DNA of 64,000 bases, taken from NCBI GenBank assembly GCA_046046245.1, contig JBJOKE010000054.1:98855-162854 (forward strand), written 5' to 3'. The DNA is from UBA4615 sp046046245. Lineage in GTDB: Bacteria; Pseudomonadota; Gammaproteobacteria; Burkholderiales; Burkholderiaceae_E. A program made the translations under genes and the position numbers. Positions 1-7,812 of this stretch are shown piece by piece (position 1 is the stretch's first letter; each line of letters starts with the position of its first letter). The notes under the pieces were generated by a model. It saw only the letters and a list, made by a program, of their open reading frames with translations. It was not told where the DNA came from and did not search any database.

Positions 1-147
1 TTCCGCTTCGTCGTCCGGGGCCGCGGGCTCAAGCCCAACCTCGTGGAACGCGCGATCAAGCTGTCCCACGACAAGTACTGCTCGGCATCGGCCATGCTGG
101 CGAAGACCGCCGACCTGCGCCTGTCCTGGGAGATCGTGGAAGACTGA
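1..147 (+). CDS. OsmC family protein, C-terminal fragment
   Basis: The gene is cut by the left window edge; only the last 48 codons and the stop are visible. The fragment contains the stretch KPNLVERAIKLSHDKYCSAS, typical of the second redox-cysteine region of OsmC/Ohr-fold proteins, where the cysteine of 'KYCS' is one of the two active-site cysteines. It ends with a beta strand (LRLSWEIVED), as in YhfA-type OsmC proteins. OsmC proteins reduce organic peroxides in the cytoplasm, but some YhfA-like members have no shown peroxidase activity, so the exact role stays open. It is convergent with coq7 downstream. Family assignment is good; function is inferred from a short fragment. Confidence 0.75.
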   Translation, partial: FRFVVRGRGLKPNLVERAIKLSHDKYCSASAMLAKTADLRLSWEIVED

Positions 148-160
148 CGCGGGGCTTCGC

Positions 161-176
161 CGGGCGCTCTCGCCCG
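161..176. terminator. Hairpin between convergent OsmC and coq7 genes
   Basis: A six-base-pair GC stem, CGGGCG (161-166) with CGCCCG (171-176), has a CTCT loop and lies in the 39-base gap between two convergent genes. There is no U-tract on either strand, so terminator activity is only inferred from position. Confidence 0.3.
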
Positions 177-186
177 CCCGGATCGA

Positions 187-846
187 TCAGATGCGGTGGG
201 CCGTCCCGGTCATCACCCGTGCGGCGAGCCGCATCGCCGCGCGCACCGGCTCGGGCAGCGGCGCCGCCCCGAGCCCCTGCGCGTGGTCGGCATGCCCGGC
301 CTCGTCACGCTTCATCTGGTCGACGATGGCACGCGAGGCCGCGTCGCCGGCGGGCAGCCGCTCGAGGTGCCCGGCCAGGTGCCGCTCGACCTGGCGCTCC
401 GTCTCGACCATGAAGCCGAGCGAGTACCGGTCGCCCGCGCGACCGGCGAGCACGCCGATCGCGAAGGCACCCGTGTACCAGACCGGGTTCAGCAGGGACG
501 GGCGGGCGCCGAGCTCGCCGAGGCGCTCGCGGGTCCAGGCGAGGTGGTCGCCCTCCTCCGCCGCCGCGTCGCGGAAGAAACGCTCGAGCCGGGGATCGCC
601 GGTGCTGGCCGCCTGACCCTCGTAGAGCGCCTGGGCACAGACCTCGCCGACATGGTTGACCCGCATCAGCGCGCCGGCGAGGCGCCGGTCGGCGTCGGAC
701 AGGCCGTCGCCGACCACCTCGTGCTGCGGACGAGGCGTGGGGCGGCTGGCCCCGGGCGCGGCGGCGATCGCGCCGAGCGCGCGGCCCGCGCCGGCGAGCA
801 GCCTGTCGAGCGGGGACAGACGACGAAGGGTCGGGAGGGTGTCCAT
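187..846 (-). CDS. coq7: 2-polyprenyl-3-methyl-6-methoxy-1,4-benzoquinone monooxygenase
   Basis: This 219-residue protein is a Coq7-type di-iron hydroxylase. It hydroxylates 2-polyprenyl-3-methyl-6-methoxy-benzoquinol, the penultimate step of aerobic ubiquinone synthesis, at the inner face of the cytoplasmic membrane. The di-iron ligands are visible: E68 in RVNHVGE, the ExxH pair E98/H101 in EEGDH, E148 or E150 in FMVETE, and E182/H185 in DEAGH. The length fits bacterial Coq7 (about 210-220). I start at ATG 846 because the family begins with a short variable helix just here, although the frame stays open further upstream. It is monocistronic and convergent with the OsmC gene. In proteobacteria Coq7 replaces UbiF, which fits a betaproteobacterial genome. 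Confidence 0.93.
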   Translation of the reverse strand: MDTLPTLRRLSPLDRLLAGAGRALGAIAAAPGASRPTPRPQHEVVGDGLSDADRRLAGALMRVNHVGEVCAQALYEGQAASTGDPRLERFFRDAAAEEGDHLAWTRERLGELGARPSLLNPVWYTGAFAIGVLAGRAGDRYSLGFMVETERQVERHLAGHLERLPAGDAASRAIVDQMKRDEAGHADHAQGLGAAPLPEPVRAAMRLAARVMTGTAHRI

Positions 847-853
847 CGGCCGT

Positions 854-859
854 ATTCTA
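854..859 (-). promoter_or_regulatory. Candidate -10 element of coq7
   Basis: Read on the minus strand, 859 to 854 is TAGAAT, five of six matches to the sigma-70 -10 element. Transcription from it would begin about base 847, right at the coq7 ATG at 846. No good -35 box is seen 17 bases upstream. This is a sequence match only. Confidence 0.3.
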
Positions 860-984
860 GATGCGGCGACTCGGCGCATCCGGTATCCGACGGACGGCCG
901 GCGCGGGGCCCCGACCCGCGCCGAACCCTGTTGCGACAAAGCCACAAACTCCCGCGCGCCGTCCGCACCCGACCCCGCTTTTCC

Positions 985-1014
985 TTTGCCCCCCGGAACT
1001 TTTTGGCGAGAATA
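985..1014 (+). promoter_or_regulatory. Weak candidate promoter of the porin gene
   Basis: The 262-base gap between the divergent coq7 and porin genes must hold the porin promoter. The best pair I see is TTTGCC (985-990) and AGAATA (1009-1014), 18 bases apart, about 95 bases upstream of the start. Both are poor matches, and the T-rich stretch before 1005 may matter more. A strong ribosome site, AGGAG at 1096-1100, precedes the ATG by 8 bases. Confidence 0.22.
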
Positions 1015-1108
1015 GCCGGCAACTTCCGGCCGAAGAGTTTTCTCGGGGAGTTGGGGTGTCGGGTTCGTCCAGGCGCCTGTGGAATCCAGAAACCTAGGAG
1101 ATTGATCA

Positions 1109-2305
1109 ATGAAGAAATCGCTTCTCGCAGTGGCTGTCGCGGCCGCCCTGCCGACGTTCGCCCAGGCGCAATCGTCGGTGACGCTGTTCGGTATCCTGGA
1201 CGCGTCGGTCGAGTACTCGAACGCCAACGCCAACGCCAGCACCCCGCCGGTGGCCGCCGGCGCGACCGCCCTGCCCTTCCAGGAAGGCAAGGCCGGCCTG
1301 CGTCTGAATTCGGGCACGCAGAGCGGTTCGCGCTTCGGCGTCCGCGGGTCGGAAGACCTCGGCGGCGGCCTGAAGGCCATCTTCACGATCGAGCACCGCC
1401 TCGACGTGGCGACTGGTGACACCGGCGGCGGCAGCCCGTTCCTGCTGGCTGGCCAGACCAACACGACGACCAACAACAAGTTCTGGAACGGCCAGGCGTG
1501 GGTCGGCCTCGAGGGCCGCTTCGGTGCCCTGACGATGGGCCGCCAGTACTCGCCGATCTTCTGGGCGCTGATCCCGGCTGACTTCACCGTCTACGGCTTC
1601 TACAACAACTGGGCAGCCGCCACCGGTTCGAACACCGGCCCCGCGGGCACCACCACCGTCCAGGGCCCGTTCCGCCTGGACAACTCGGTCTCGTACAAGT
1701 CGCCGACCTTCGGTGGCCTGACCGTCTACGCCGTCTACGCGTTCGGCGAGAACCTGACCAAGAACCCGGCCGGCTCGTCGGTTCCGGGCGATGACCGTGC
1801 GGGCACGGGCGACATCTGGGGTATCGCGGCGGGCTGGCAGCTCGGCGGCCTGTACCTCGGCGCCGGTTACCACTCGGCCGACCTGAAGGCCGTCGCCGGC
1901 GTCTCGGCCGTCGTCCCGACCAGCGTGATGGCTGCGACCGCGTCGTACAAGTGGACCAACTTCGGTCTGTCGCTGGGCTACACGACGATCGACCTCGAGC
2001 AGCGCAGCGCCACCGCGTTCGCCACGCCGAAGATCACGAACATGATGCTCGGCGCCTTCGCGAACATCGGCCCGGGCACGCTGTTCCTGAACGCGATCAA
2101 CCAGAGCTTCGACGGCGTCATCGGCGCCCGGAACGACTCGGGTCTGCAACTGGGCCTGGCGTACTCGGTGCCGCTGTCGAAGCGGACCAACTGGTACGTG
2201 GCGCTCGGCACGAACGACTACTCGGGTGCGCAGTCGTCGGCTGCGGGCACCCTGCTGGTCGACAGCCAGCAGCGCGTGTCGGTCGGTGTCCGTCACCTGT
2301 TCTGA
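1109..2305 (+). CDS. Gram-negative general porin (Burkholderiales OmpC-like)
   Basis: This is a 398-residue outer-membrane trimeric porin that lets small hydrophilic solutes diffuse into the periplasm. It starts with a typical Sec signal, MKKSLLAVAVAAALPTFAQA, cleaved before Q21. The mature protein opens with SSVTLFGILDASVEY, the standard first strand of Burkholderiales porins ('S-SVTLYG-D'). It also has the conserved SRFGVRGSEDLGGGLKAIF segment near residues 70-90 and ends VSVGVRHLF, with the terminal Phe needed for Bam-mediated insertion. Length (about 350-400) and 16-strand pattern fit. The start is fixed by AGGAG at 1096-1100. It stands alone, with its own terminator, as expected for a highly expressed gene. 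Confidence 0.95.
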   Translation: MKKSLLAVAVAAALPTFAQAQSSVTLFGILDASVEYSNANANASTPPVAAGATALPFQEGKAGLRLNSGTQSGSRFGVRGSEDLGGGLKAIFTIEHRLDVATGDTGGGSPFLLAGQTNTTTNNKFWNGQAWVGLEGRFGALTMGRQYSPIFWALIPADFTVYGFYNNWAAATGSNTGPAGTTTVQGPFRLDNSVSYKSPTFGGLTVYAVYAFGENLTKNPAGSSVPGDDRAGTGDIWGIAAGWQLGGLYLGAGYHSADLKAVAGVSAVVPTSVMAATASYKWTNFGLSLGYTTIDLEQRSATAFATPKITNMMLGAFANIGPGTLFLNAINQSFDGVIGARNDSGLQLGLAYSVPLSKRTNWYVALGTNDYSGAQSSAAGTLLVDSQQRVSVGVRHLF

Positions 2306-2345
2306 TCGAACGCCGGCCTAGAGCCGGCTTCGTGCCGAACCTGAA

Positions 2346-2374
2346 AGCGCCGGGGCAACCCGGCGCTTTTTTTT
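2346..2374 (+). terminator. Rho-independent terminator of the porin gene
   Basis: A nine-base-pair stem, AGCGCCGGG (2346-2354) with CCCGGCGCT (2359-2367), carries a GCAA tetraloop (GNRA type) and is followed by eight T residues (2367-2374). It lies 40 bases after the porin stop. This is the clearest intrinsic terminator in the window. Confidence 0.93.
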
Positions 2375-2410
2375 CGTCCCGCAGCGCATCGCATCCGTCG
2401 CCGAACCCGA

Positions 2411-2442
2411 TATGATTGAGGTCTGATTTATTCAGGCTTCAA
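2411..2442 (+). promoter_or_regulatory. Promoter and MarR-type palindromic operator of the aromatic-CoA operon
   Basis: TATGAT at 2411-2416 is a good -10 box. Overlapping its end and covering the expected start site is a palindrome centred on 2429. Outer arms TTGA (2416-2419) and TCAA (2439-2442) and inner arms CTGA (2423-2426) and TCAG (2432-2435) share one centre, and 10 of 13 base pairs match. MarR dimers bind palindromes of this size. Its position, ending 22 bases before the marR ATG, predicts autorepression lifted by an aromatic (acyl-CoA) ligand. The -35 region is weak. Confidence 0.6.
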
Positions 2443-2464
2443 GCATCGGCACCGGGGAGCGACG

Positions 2465-3099
2465 ATGGAACCGCAGGCGGTCGACCACGAGACGCGGCTC
2501 GAAGCCGACGACCACTTCGCGCTGAAGCTCTGGCTGCGGATCCTCACCTGCTCGAACCTGATCGAATCCAGGATCCGGCACGCGCTGCGCCGCGACTTCG
2601 ACTGCACCCTGCCGCGCTTCGACCTGCTCGCGCAGCTCGACCGCTCCGACGCGCTCAAGATGAGCGAACTGTCGCAGCGGCTGATGGTCACCGGCGGCAA
2701 CGTGACCGGCCTGGCCGACCAGCTGCAGGACGAGGGCTGGCTGGTCCGCGAACCGGTCGAGAACGACCGGCGCGCGACGCGACTGAGGCTCACGGAGGCG
2801 GGCCGCGAGCGCTTCGCCACGATGGCACGCACCCACGAGGCCTGGGTCGTCGAGTTGCTGGCGGCCCTGTCGCGCGACGAGCAGCGGCAGCTGCACGCGC
2901 TGCTCGGCACGCTCAAGCTCGGGCTCCGACCCCCCGGCGCACCGGCCGGCGCCGCACCGTCGGGCCCCCCGTCGCGCCGGCCTGCGCGGCCGCGCGCCGC
3001 CCCTCCACCTCGGCCGCGCCGCGCCGCGGCCGCCGCCGCCCGCGGTCCGAGCCGCGGCACCGTCACCCCCATCGCCCGCTCGCGAGGCAAGGACCGTCC

Positions 3100-3103
<4 letters not shown>
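2465..3103 (+). CDS. MarR family transcriptional regulator
   Basis: This 212-residue protein has a MarR winged-helix fold over residues 20-155. The recognition helix lies in KMSELSQRLMVTGGNVTGLADQL, and the wing contains EPVENDRRATRLRLTEAG, the signature D-R-R-x-x-x-x-x-LT of the family. Such regulators commonly repress degradation operons for aromatic acids and respond to an acid or CoA thioester. Residues 156-212 are an unusual Pro/Ala/Arg-rich tail that typical MarR proteins (about 150 residues) lack. The stop overlaps the next start in ATGA, so translation with the crotonase is coupled. It probably controls the four-gene operon through the palindrome at 2416-2442. Family is certain; the ligand is inferred. 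Confidence 0.9.
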
Positions 3104-3933
<830 letters not shown>

Positions 3934-3967
3934 GCCCCTGCCCAGCGCCGACGAGGAGACACCCCGC

Positions 3968-5146
3968 ATGAGCGACCGCCGCTACCTGGACCTGCCGTTC
4001 TTCGAGCCGCGCCACGCGGCCTTCGCCGCCGAGCTCGACGACTGGGCCGCGCGGACCGCGGCCGGCATCGACCATCACGACACCGACGCCGCCTGCCGGG
4101 CCTGGGTCCGCGCGCTGGGCGAGGCCGGCTGGCTGCGCTACGCGGTGCCCGCGTCGCACGGCGGCGCGCTGCCGGGGCTCGAGTCGCGCACGCTGTGCCT
4201 GGTGCGCGAGACGCTCGCGCGGCACGACGGACTCGCCGACTTCGCGTTCGCGATGCAGGGCCTGGGCAGCGGGCCGATCACGCTCGCCGGCAGCGAGGCG
4301 CTGCGCGCACGGTGGCTGCCGCGGGTCGCACGCGGCGAGGCGATCGCCGCGTTCGCGCTGTCGGAGCCGGACGCGGGCTCGGACGTCGCCGCGATGTCGA
4401 CGCGTGCTCGGCGCGACGGCGACCACTGGGTGATCGACGGCCGCAAGACCTGGATCTCGAACGGCGGCATCGCCGACTTCTACGTGACCTTCGTCCGTAC
4501 CGAGGACCAGCCGGGTGCGCGAGGGATCTCGGCCTTCGTCGTGCCCGCCGACGCGCCGGGGCTGTCGATCGCCGAGCGGATCGACGTGATCGCACCGCAC
4601 CCGCTCGCCACCCTCGCCTTCGACGGCTGCCGCGTGCCCGCATCGGCGATGCTGGGCGAGCCGGGTGCCGGCTTCAAGCTCGCGATGTCGAACCTTGACA
4701 TCTTCCGGTCCTCGGTGGCCGCGGCCGCCCTCGGATTCGCGCGGCGCGCGCTCGACGAGGGGCTCGCGCACGCGCAGGGCCGGAAGATGTTCGGCGGCAC
4801 GCTCGCCGACTTCCAGTTGACCCAGGCCGGCCTCGCCGACATGGCGACCGCGATCGACGCGTCGATGCTGCTGGTCTACCGGGCCGCCTGGCTGCGCGAC
4901 ACCGCGGTCGCGAAGGGCTCGGGGGAGCGGCAGACGCGCGAGGCCGCGATGGCGAAGATGGTCGCGACCGAGTCGGCGCAGCAGGTGATCGACCGCGCGG
5001 TGCAGCTCTTCGGCGGGCTCGGCGTGAAGAAGGGCTCGGTCGTCGAGAGCCTCTACCGCGAGATCCGCGCGCTGCGGATCTACGAGGGCGCGACCGAGGT
5101 GCAGAAGCTGATCATCGGGCGGGATCTGCTGAAGACCGGGGCGTGA
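3968..5146 (+). CDS. Acyl-CoA dehydrogenase
   Basis: A 392-residue FAD-dependent acyl-CoA dehydrogenase that would oxidise an acyl-CoA to its 2,3-enoyl form and pass electrons to ETF in the cytoplasm. The middle beta domain carries FALSEPDAGSDVAAM and KTWISNGGIADFYVTF, both family signatures. The C-terminal helical domain holds LFGGLGVKKGSVVESLYREI and RIYEGATEVQKLIIGRDLL, where E373 of 'YEGATE' is the expected catalytic base. The length is normal. It lies between the crotonase and the CoA ligase, so it probably acts on the product of that ligase or on a ring-cleaved derivative. The substrate cannot be read from the sequence. Confidence 0.9.
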   Translation: MSDRRYLDLPFFEPRHAAFAAELDDWAARTAAGIDHHDTDAACRAWVRALGEAGWLRYAVPASHGGALPGLESRTLCLVRETLARHDGLADFAFAMQGLGSGPITLAGSEALRARWLPRVARGEAIAAFALSEPDAGSDVAAMSTRARRDGDHWVIDGRKTWISNGGIADFYVTFVRTEDQPGARGISAFVVPADAPGLSIAERIDVIAPHPLATLAFDGCRVPASAMLGEPGAGFKLAMSNLDIFRSSVAAAALGFARRALDEGLAHAQGRKMFGGTLADFQLTQAGLADMATAIDASMLLVYRAAWLRDTAVAKGSGERQTREAAMAKMVATESAQQVIDRAVQLFGGLGVKKGSVVESLYREIRALRIYEGATEVQKLIIGRDLLKTGA

Positions 5147-5190
5147 CGCCCGACCCACCCGCCGCCCCGCCGCCGACCGGAGACCCGACG

Positions 5191-6822
5191 ATGTTCCCGA
5201 GCGCCCACGTCGACACCTTCGCCCGCGACCACCTGCCGCCGCCCGCGCAGTGGCCGACCTTCCTGCTCGACCGGCCCGAGGTCGGCTACCCGGCGAGACT
5301 GAACGCCGCGGTCGAGCTGCTCGACGCGCACGTCGCCGCAGGACGCGGCGATCGCGTCGCGCTCCGCACCGACGCGGCCACGTGCACCTACGCGCAGCTG
5401 AAGGCGATGGTCGACCGGATCTGCCGCGTGCTGGTCGAGGACCTCGAGCTGGTGCCGGGCAACCGCGTGCTGCTGCGCGGCCCGAACTCCCCGATGATGG
5501 CCGCCTGCTGGCTCGCGACGGTCAAGTGCGGCGGGGTCGCGGTCGCGACGATGCCGCTGCTGCGGGCGCGCGAGCTGGTGCCGGTGATCGAGAAGGCCCG
5601 CGTGTCGGCTGCGCTGTGCGATGCCCGGCTGAAGGACGAGCTGGTCGCCGCGCAGGCGCAGTGCCCGGTGCTCGAGCGGGTGCTGTACTTCGACGACGGC
5701 GACGGGACGGTCGGCGGCTGGCGGGCGGGCTCGGTCGAGGCGCGCGCGGCGACGAAGCCCGCTGACTTCGTCGGCTGCGAGACCGCGCAGGACGACGTCG
5801 CGCTGATCGCCTTCACCTCGGGCACGACCGGCCAGCCGAAGGGCACGATGCACTTCCACCGCGACGTGCTCGCGATGTGCGACCTGTTCCCGCGCTCGGT
5901 GCTCGAGGTGCGCGCGGACGACGTGTTCTGCGGCACGCCGCCGCTGGCCTTCACCTTCGGGCTCGGCGGCATGCTGTGTTTCCCGATGCGCGCGGGTGCA
6001 TCGACGCTGCTGCTGGAGAAGGCCACGCCGGACTCGCTGCTCGCGGCGATCGCGCGGCATCGCGCCACGGTGGTGTTCACCGCGCCGACCTTCTATCGGC
6101 AGATGGCCGCGCATGCGAAGGACCACGACCTGTCGTCGCTGCGCGCCAGCGTGTCGGCCGGCGAGGCGCTGCCCGACGCGACCCGCCAGCTGTGGAAACA
6201 GGCGACCGGTCTCGAGATGATCGACGGGATCGGCTCGACCGAGATGATCCACATCTTCATCTCGTCGCCGCCGCGGACGGTGCGGCGCGGCGCGATCGGG
6301 CAGGTGCTGCCGGGCTACGAGGCACGGATCGTCGACGACGCGATGAGGCCGCTGCCGCCCGGCGAGCCCGGCCGGCTCGCGGTCCGCGGGCCGACCGGCT
6401 GCCGCTACCTCGCCGACGATCGCCAGCTCAACTACGTGAAGGACGGCTGGAACCTGACCGGCGACACCTTCTCGATGGACGCCGACGGCTATTTCTTCTA
6501 TCACGCGCGATCGGACGACATGATCGTCTCGGCGGGCTACAACATCGCGGGGCCCGAGGTCGAGGCGGCGCTGCTCTCGCACGACGCGGTGGCCGAGGCG
6601 GGCGTGATCGGCGTGCCGGACGACGAGCGCGGGATGCTCGTGAAGGCCTTCGTCGTGCTGAAGACGGGTCACGTCGGCGACGACGCGATGGCGCGCGCGC
6701 TGCAGGCGCACGTGAAGGCGACGATCGCGCCCTACAAGTACCCGCGCGCGATCGAGTTCCGCGAGTCGCTGCCGCGGACGGAGACCGGCAAGCTGCAACG
6801 GTTCAGGCTGAAGCAGGGCTAG
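5191..6822 (+). CDS. Benzoate/2-aminobenzoate-CoA ligase family AMP-binding enzyme
   Basis: This 543-residue ANL-superfamily enzyme would activate an aromatic carboxylate with ATP and CoA. The ATP loop TSGTTGQPKG is at 209-218. The gate motifs GIGSTEMIHIFIS and NLTGDTFSMDADGYFFYHARSDDM follow, and the catalytic lysine is K534 in RTETGKLQRF. The N-terminus (FPSAHVDTFARDHLPP) matches the benzoate-CoA ligase group, within which 2-aminobenzoate (anthranilate) ligases fall. I prefer ATG 5191, preceded by GGAG eight bases before, over GTG 5143, which overlaps the dehydrogenase stop. With MarR, crotonase and dehydrogenase it suggests a CoA-dependent aromatic route, but the flavin monooxygenase usually found in the anthranilate operon is absent here. 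Confidence 0.82.
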   Translation: MFPSAHVDTFARDHLPPPAQWPTFLLDRPEVGYPARLNAAVELLDAHVAAGRGDRVALRTDAATCTYAQLKAMVDRICRVLVEDLELVPGNRVLLRGPNSPMMAACWLATVKCGGVAVATMPLLRARELVPVIEKARVSAALCDARLKDELVAAQAQCPVLERVLYFDDGDGTVGGWRAGSVEARAATKPADFVGCETAQDDVALIAFTSGTTGQPKGTMHFHRDVLAMCDLFPRSVLEVRADDVFCGTPPLAFTFGLGGMLCFPMRAGASTLLLEKATPDSLLAAIARHRATVVFTAPTFYRQMAAHAKDHDLSSLRASVSAGEALPDATRQLWKQATGLEMIDGIGSTEMIHIFISSPPRTVRRGAIGQVLPGYEARIVDDAMRPLPPGEPGRLAVRGPTGCRYLADDRQLNYVKDGWNLTGDTFSMDADGYFFYHARSDDMIVSAGYNIAGPEVEAALLSHDAVAEAGVIGVPDDERGMLVKAFVVLKTGHVGDDAMARALQAHVKATIAPYKYPRAIEFRESLPRTETGKLQRFRLKQG

Positions 6823-6832
6823 CTGCCGCGGC

Positions 6833-6853
6833 CCTCGGGCACGACGCCCGGGG
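6833..6853. terminator. Hairpin between convergent operons
   Basis: CCTCGGGC (6833-6840) pairs with GCCCGGGG (6846-6853) around the loop ACGAC, including one G-T pair. It fills the 31-base gap between the convergent CoA-ligase and transglutaminase genes. There is no U-tract, so its role rests on position. Confidence 0.4.
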
Positions 6854-7804
6854 TCAGTGCGGCGCGACGAGGTCCTCGGGCGTGACCGTCACCCGCGCGG
6901 CCAGCACCTGCGCGCCGCCGCCGAGGATCACGCCGCGCAGCGGCGTCACGTCCGAGAAGTCGCGGCCCCAGCCCAGCGTCACGAAGTCCTGGTCGACGCG
7001 GCGGTCGTTCGTCGGATCGATGTCGATCCAGCCCTGGCCCGGGCACCAGGCGGACACCCATGCGTGCGACGCGTCTGCGCCGATCAGCCGCGGACGGCCC
7101 GGCGGCGGCTGCGTGAGGATGTAGCCGGACACGTAGCGCGCGGGCACGCCCACGCCACGCAGGCAGGCGATCATCAGCTGCGCGAAGTCCTGGCAGACGC
7201 CGCGCCGCTGCGCGAACACCTCCTCGAGCGGCGTGGTCACGGTCGTGGCCGACGCGTCGAAGTCGAAGTCGCGGTGGATGCGGTGCGCGAGCCCGTCGAG
7301 CGCGACGACGAAGGGCACGCCGGGCCGGAAGCTGCGCGCGCCGTAGTGGACCGCGCGCCGCGAGCGCGGCACCAGCGGGCTGGGCCCGACGAAGGACGCG
7401 AGTTCGAGCGCCTCGCGGCCGGTCGCGCGGGCCACCGACTGCGGGTCCCAGGGCCGCAGCGCCGCCGCGGTGTCGTGGACCGGCGGCGCGACCTCGACGC
7501 GCGACTCGGCGATGACGTCGAGCCGGTCGTGCGCGGCGTGGATCGCGAACGCGGTGGTGCCGTTGCCGAAGGCATCGGTCCGCGCGTCGATCCAGGCGGG
7601 CGTCGGCGCGACGACCAGGTCGTGCGACTGCACGCGCTGGCGCACTGTGGCGCGCGGGCGCAGGTGGGCGAGCTGCCACGACTGGGCGACCGGCGCCTCG
7701 TAGCGGTATTCGGTGTGGTGGAGCACGTGGACGACGCGGGAGGACGTCGGCGACCACGGCGACGGCGACGAGGACGAAGGCAAGGACAAGGATGAGGACG
7801 CCAT
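6854..7804 (-). CDS. Transglutaminase-like protein (peptide-ligation cluster)
   Basis: A 316-residue cytoplasmic protein with an N-terminal beta domain (bacterial transglutaminase N-type, about residues 24-110) and a transglutaminase-like core. The Cys-His-Asp triad is visible: C204 in RRGVCQDFAQL, H248 in ASHAWVSAW and D263 in DIDPTND. Bacterial members usually act as peptidases or amidases rather than protein crosslinkers. The first 22 residues are Ser/Pro-rich, so the true start may be the GTG at VVHVLHHTEYRY. It starts 8 bases after the stop of the ATP-grasp/alpha-E gene and ends a three-gene operon. In this cluster type it is thought to hydrolyse or rearrange peptide bonds made by the ligases. 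Confidence 0.88.
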   Translation of the reverse strand: MASSSLSLPSSSSPSPWSPTSSRVVHVLHHTEYRYEAPVAQSWQLAHLRPRATVRQRVQSHDLVVAPTPAWIDARTDAFGNGTTAFAIHAAHDRLDVIAESRVEVAPPVHDTAAALRPWDPQSVARATGREALELASFVGPSPLVPRSRRAVHYGARSFRPGVPFVVALDGLAHRIHRDFDFDASATTVTTPLEEVFAQRRGVCQDFAQLMIACLRGVGVPARYVSGYILTQPPPGRPRLIGADASHAWVSAWCPGQGWIDIDPTNDRRVDQDFVTLGWGRDFSDVTPLRGVILGGGAQVLAARVTVTPEDLVAPH

Positions 7805-7812
7805 CGCCGGTC

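Noticed and set aside
5143..5190. GTG 5143 as the CoA-ligase start
   Set aside because: It overlaps the dehydrogenase stop, but the added residues are Pro-rich and unlike the family start; ATG 5191 has a GGAG at the right distance.
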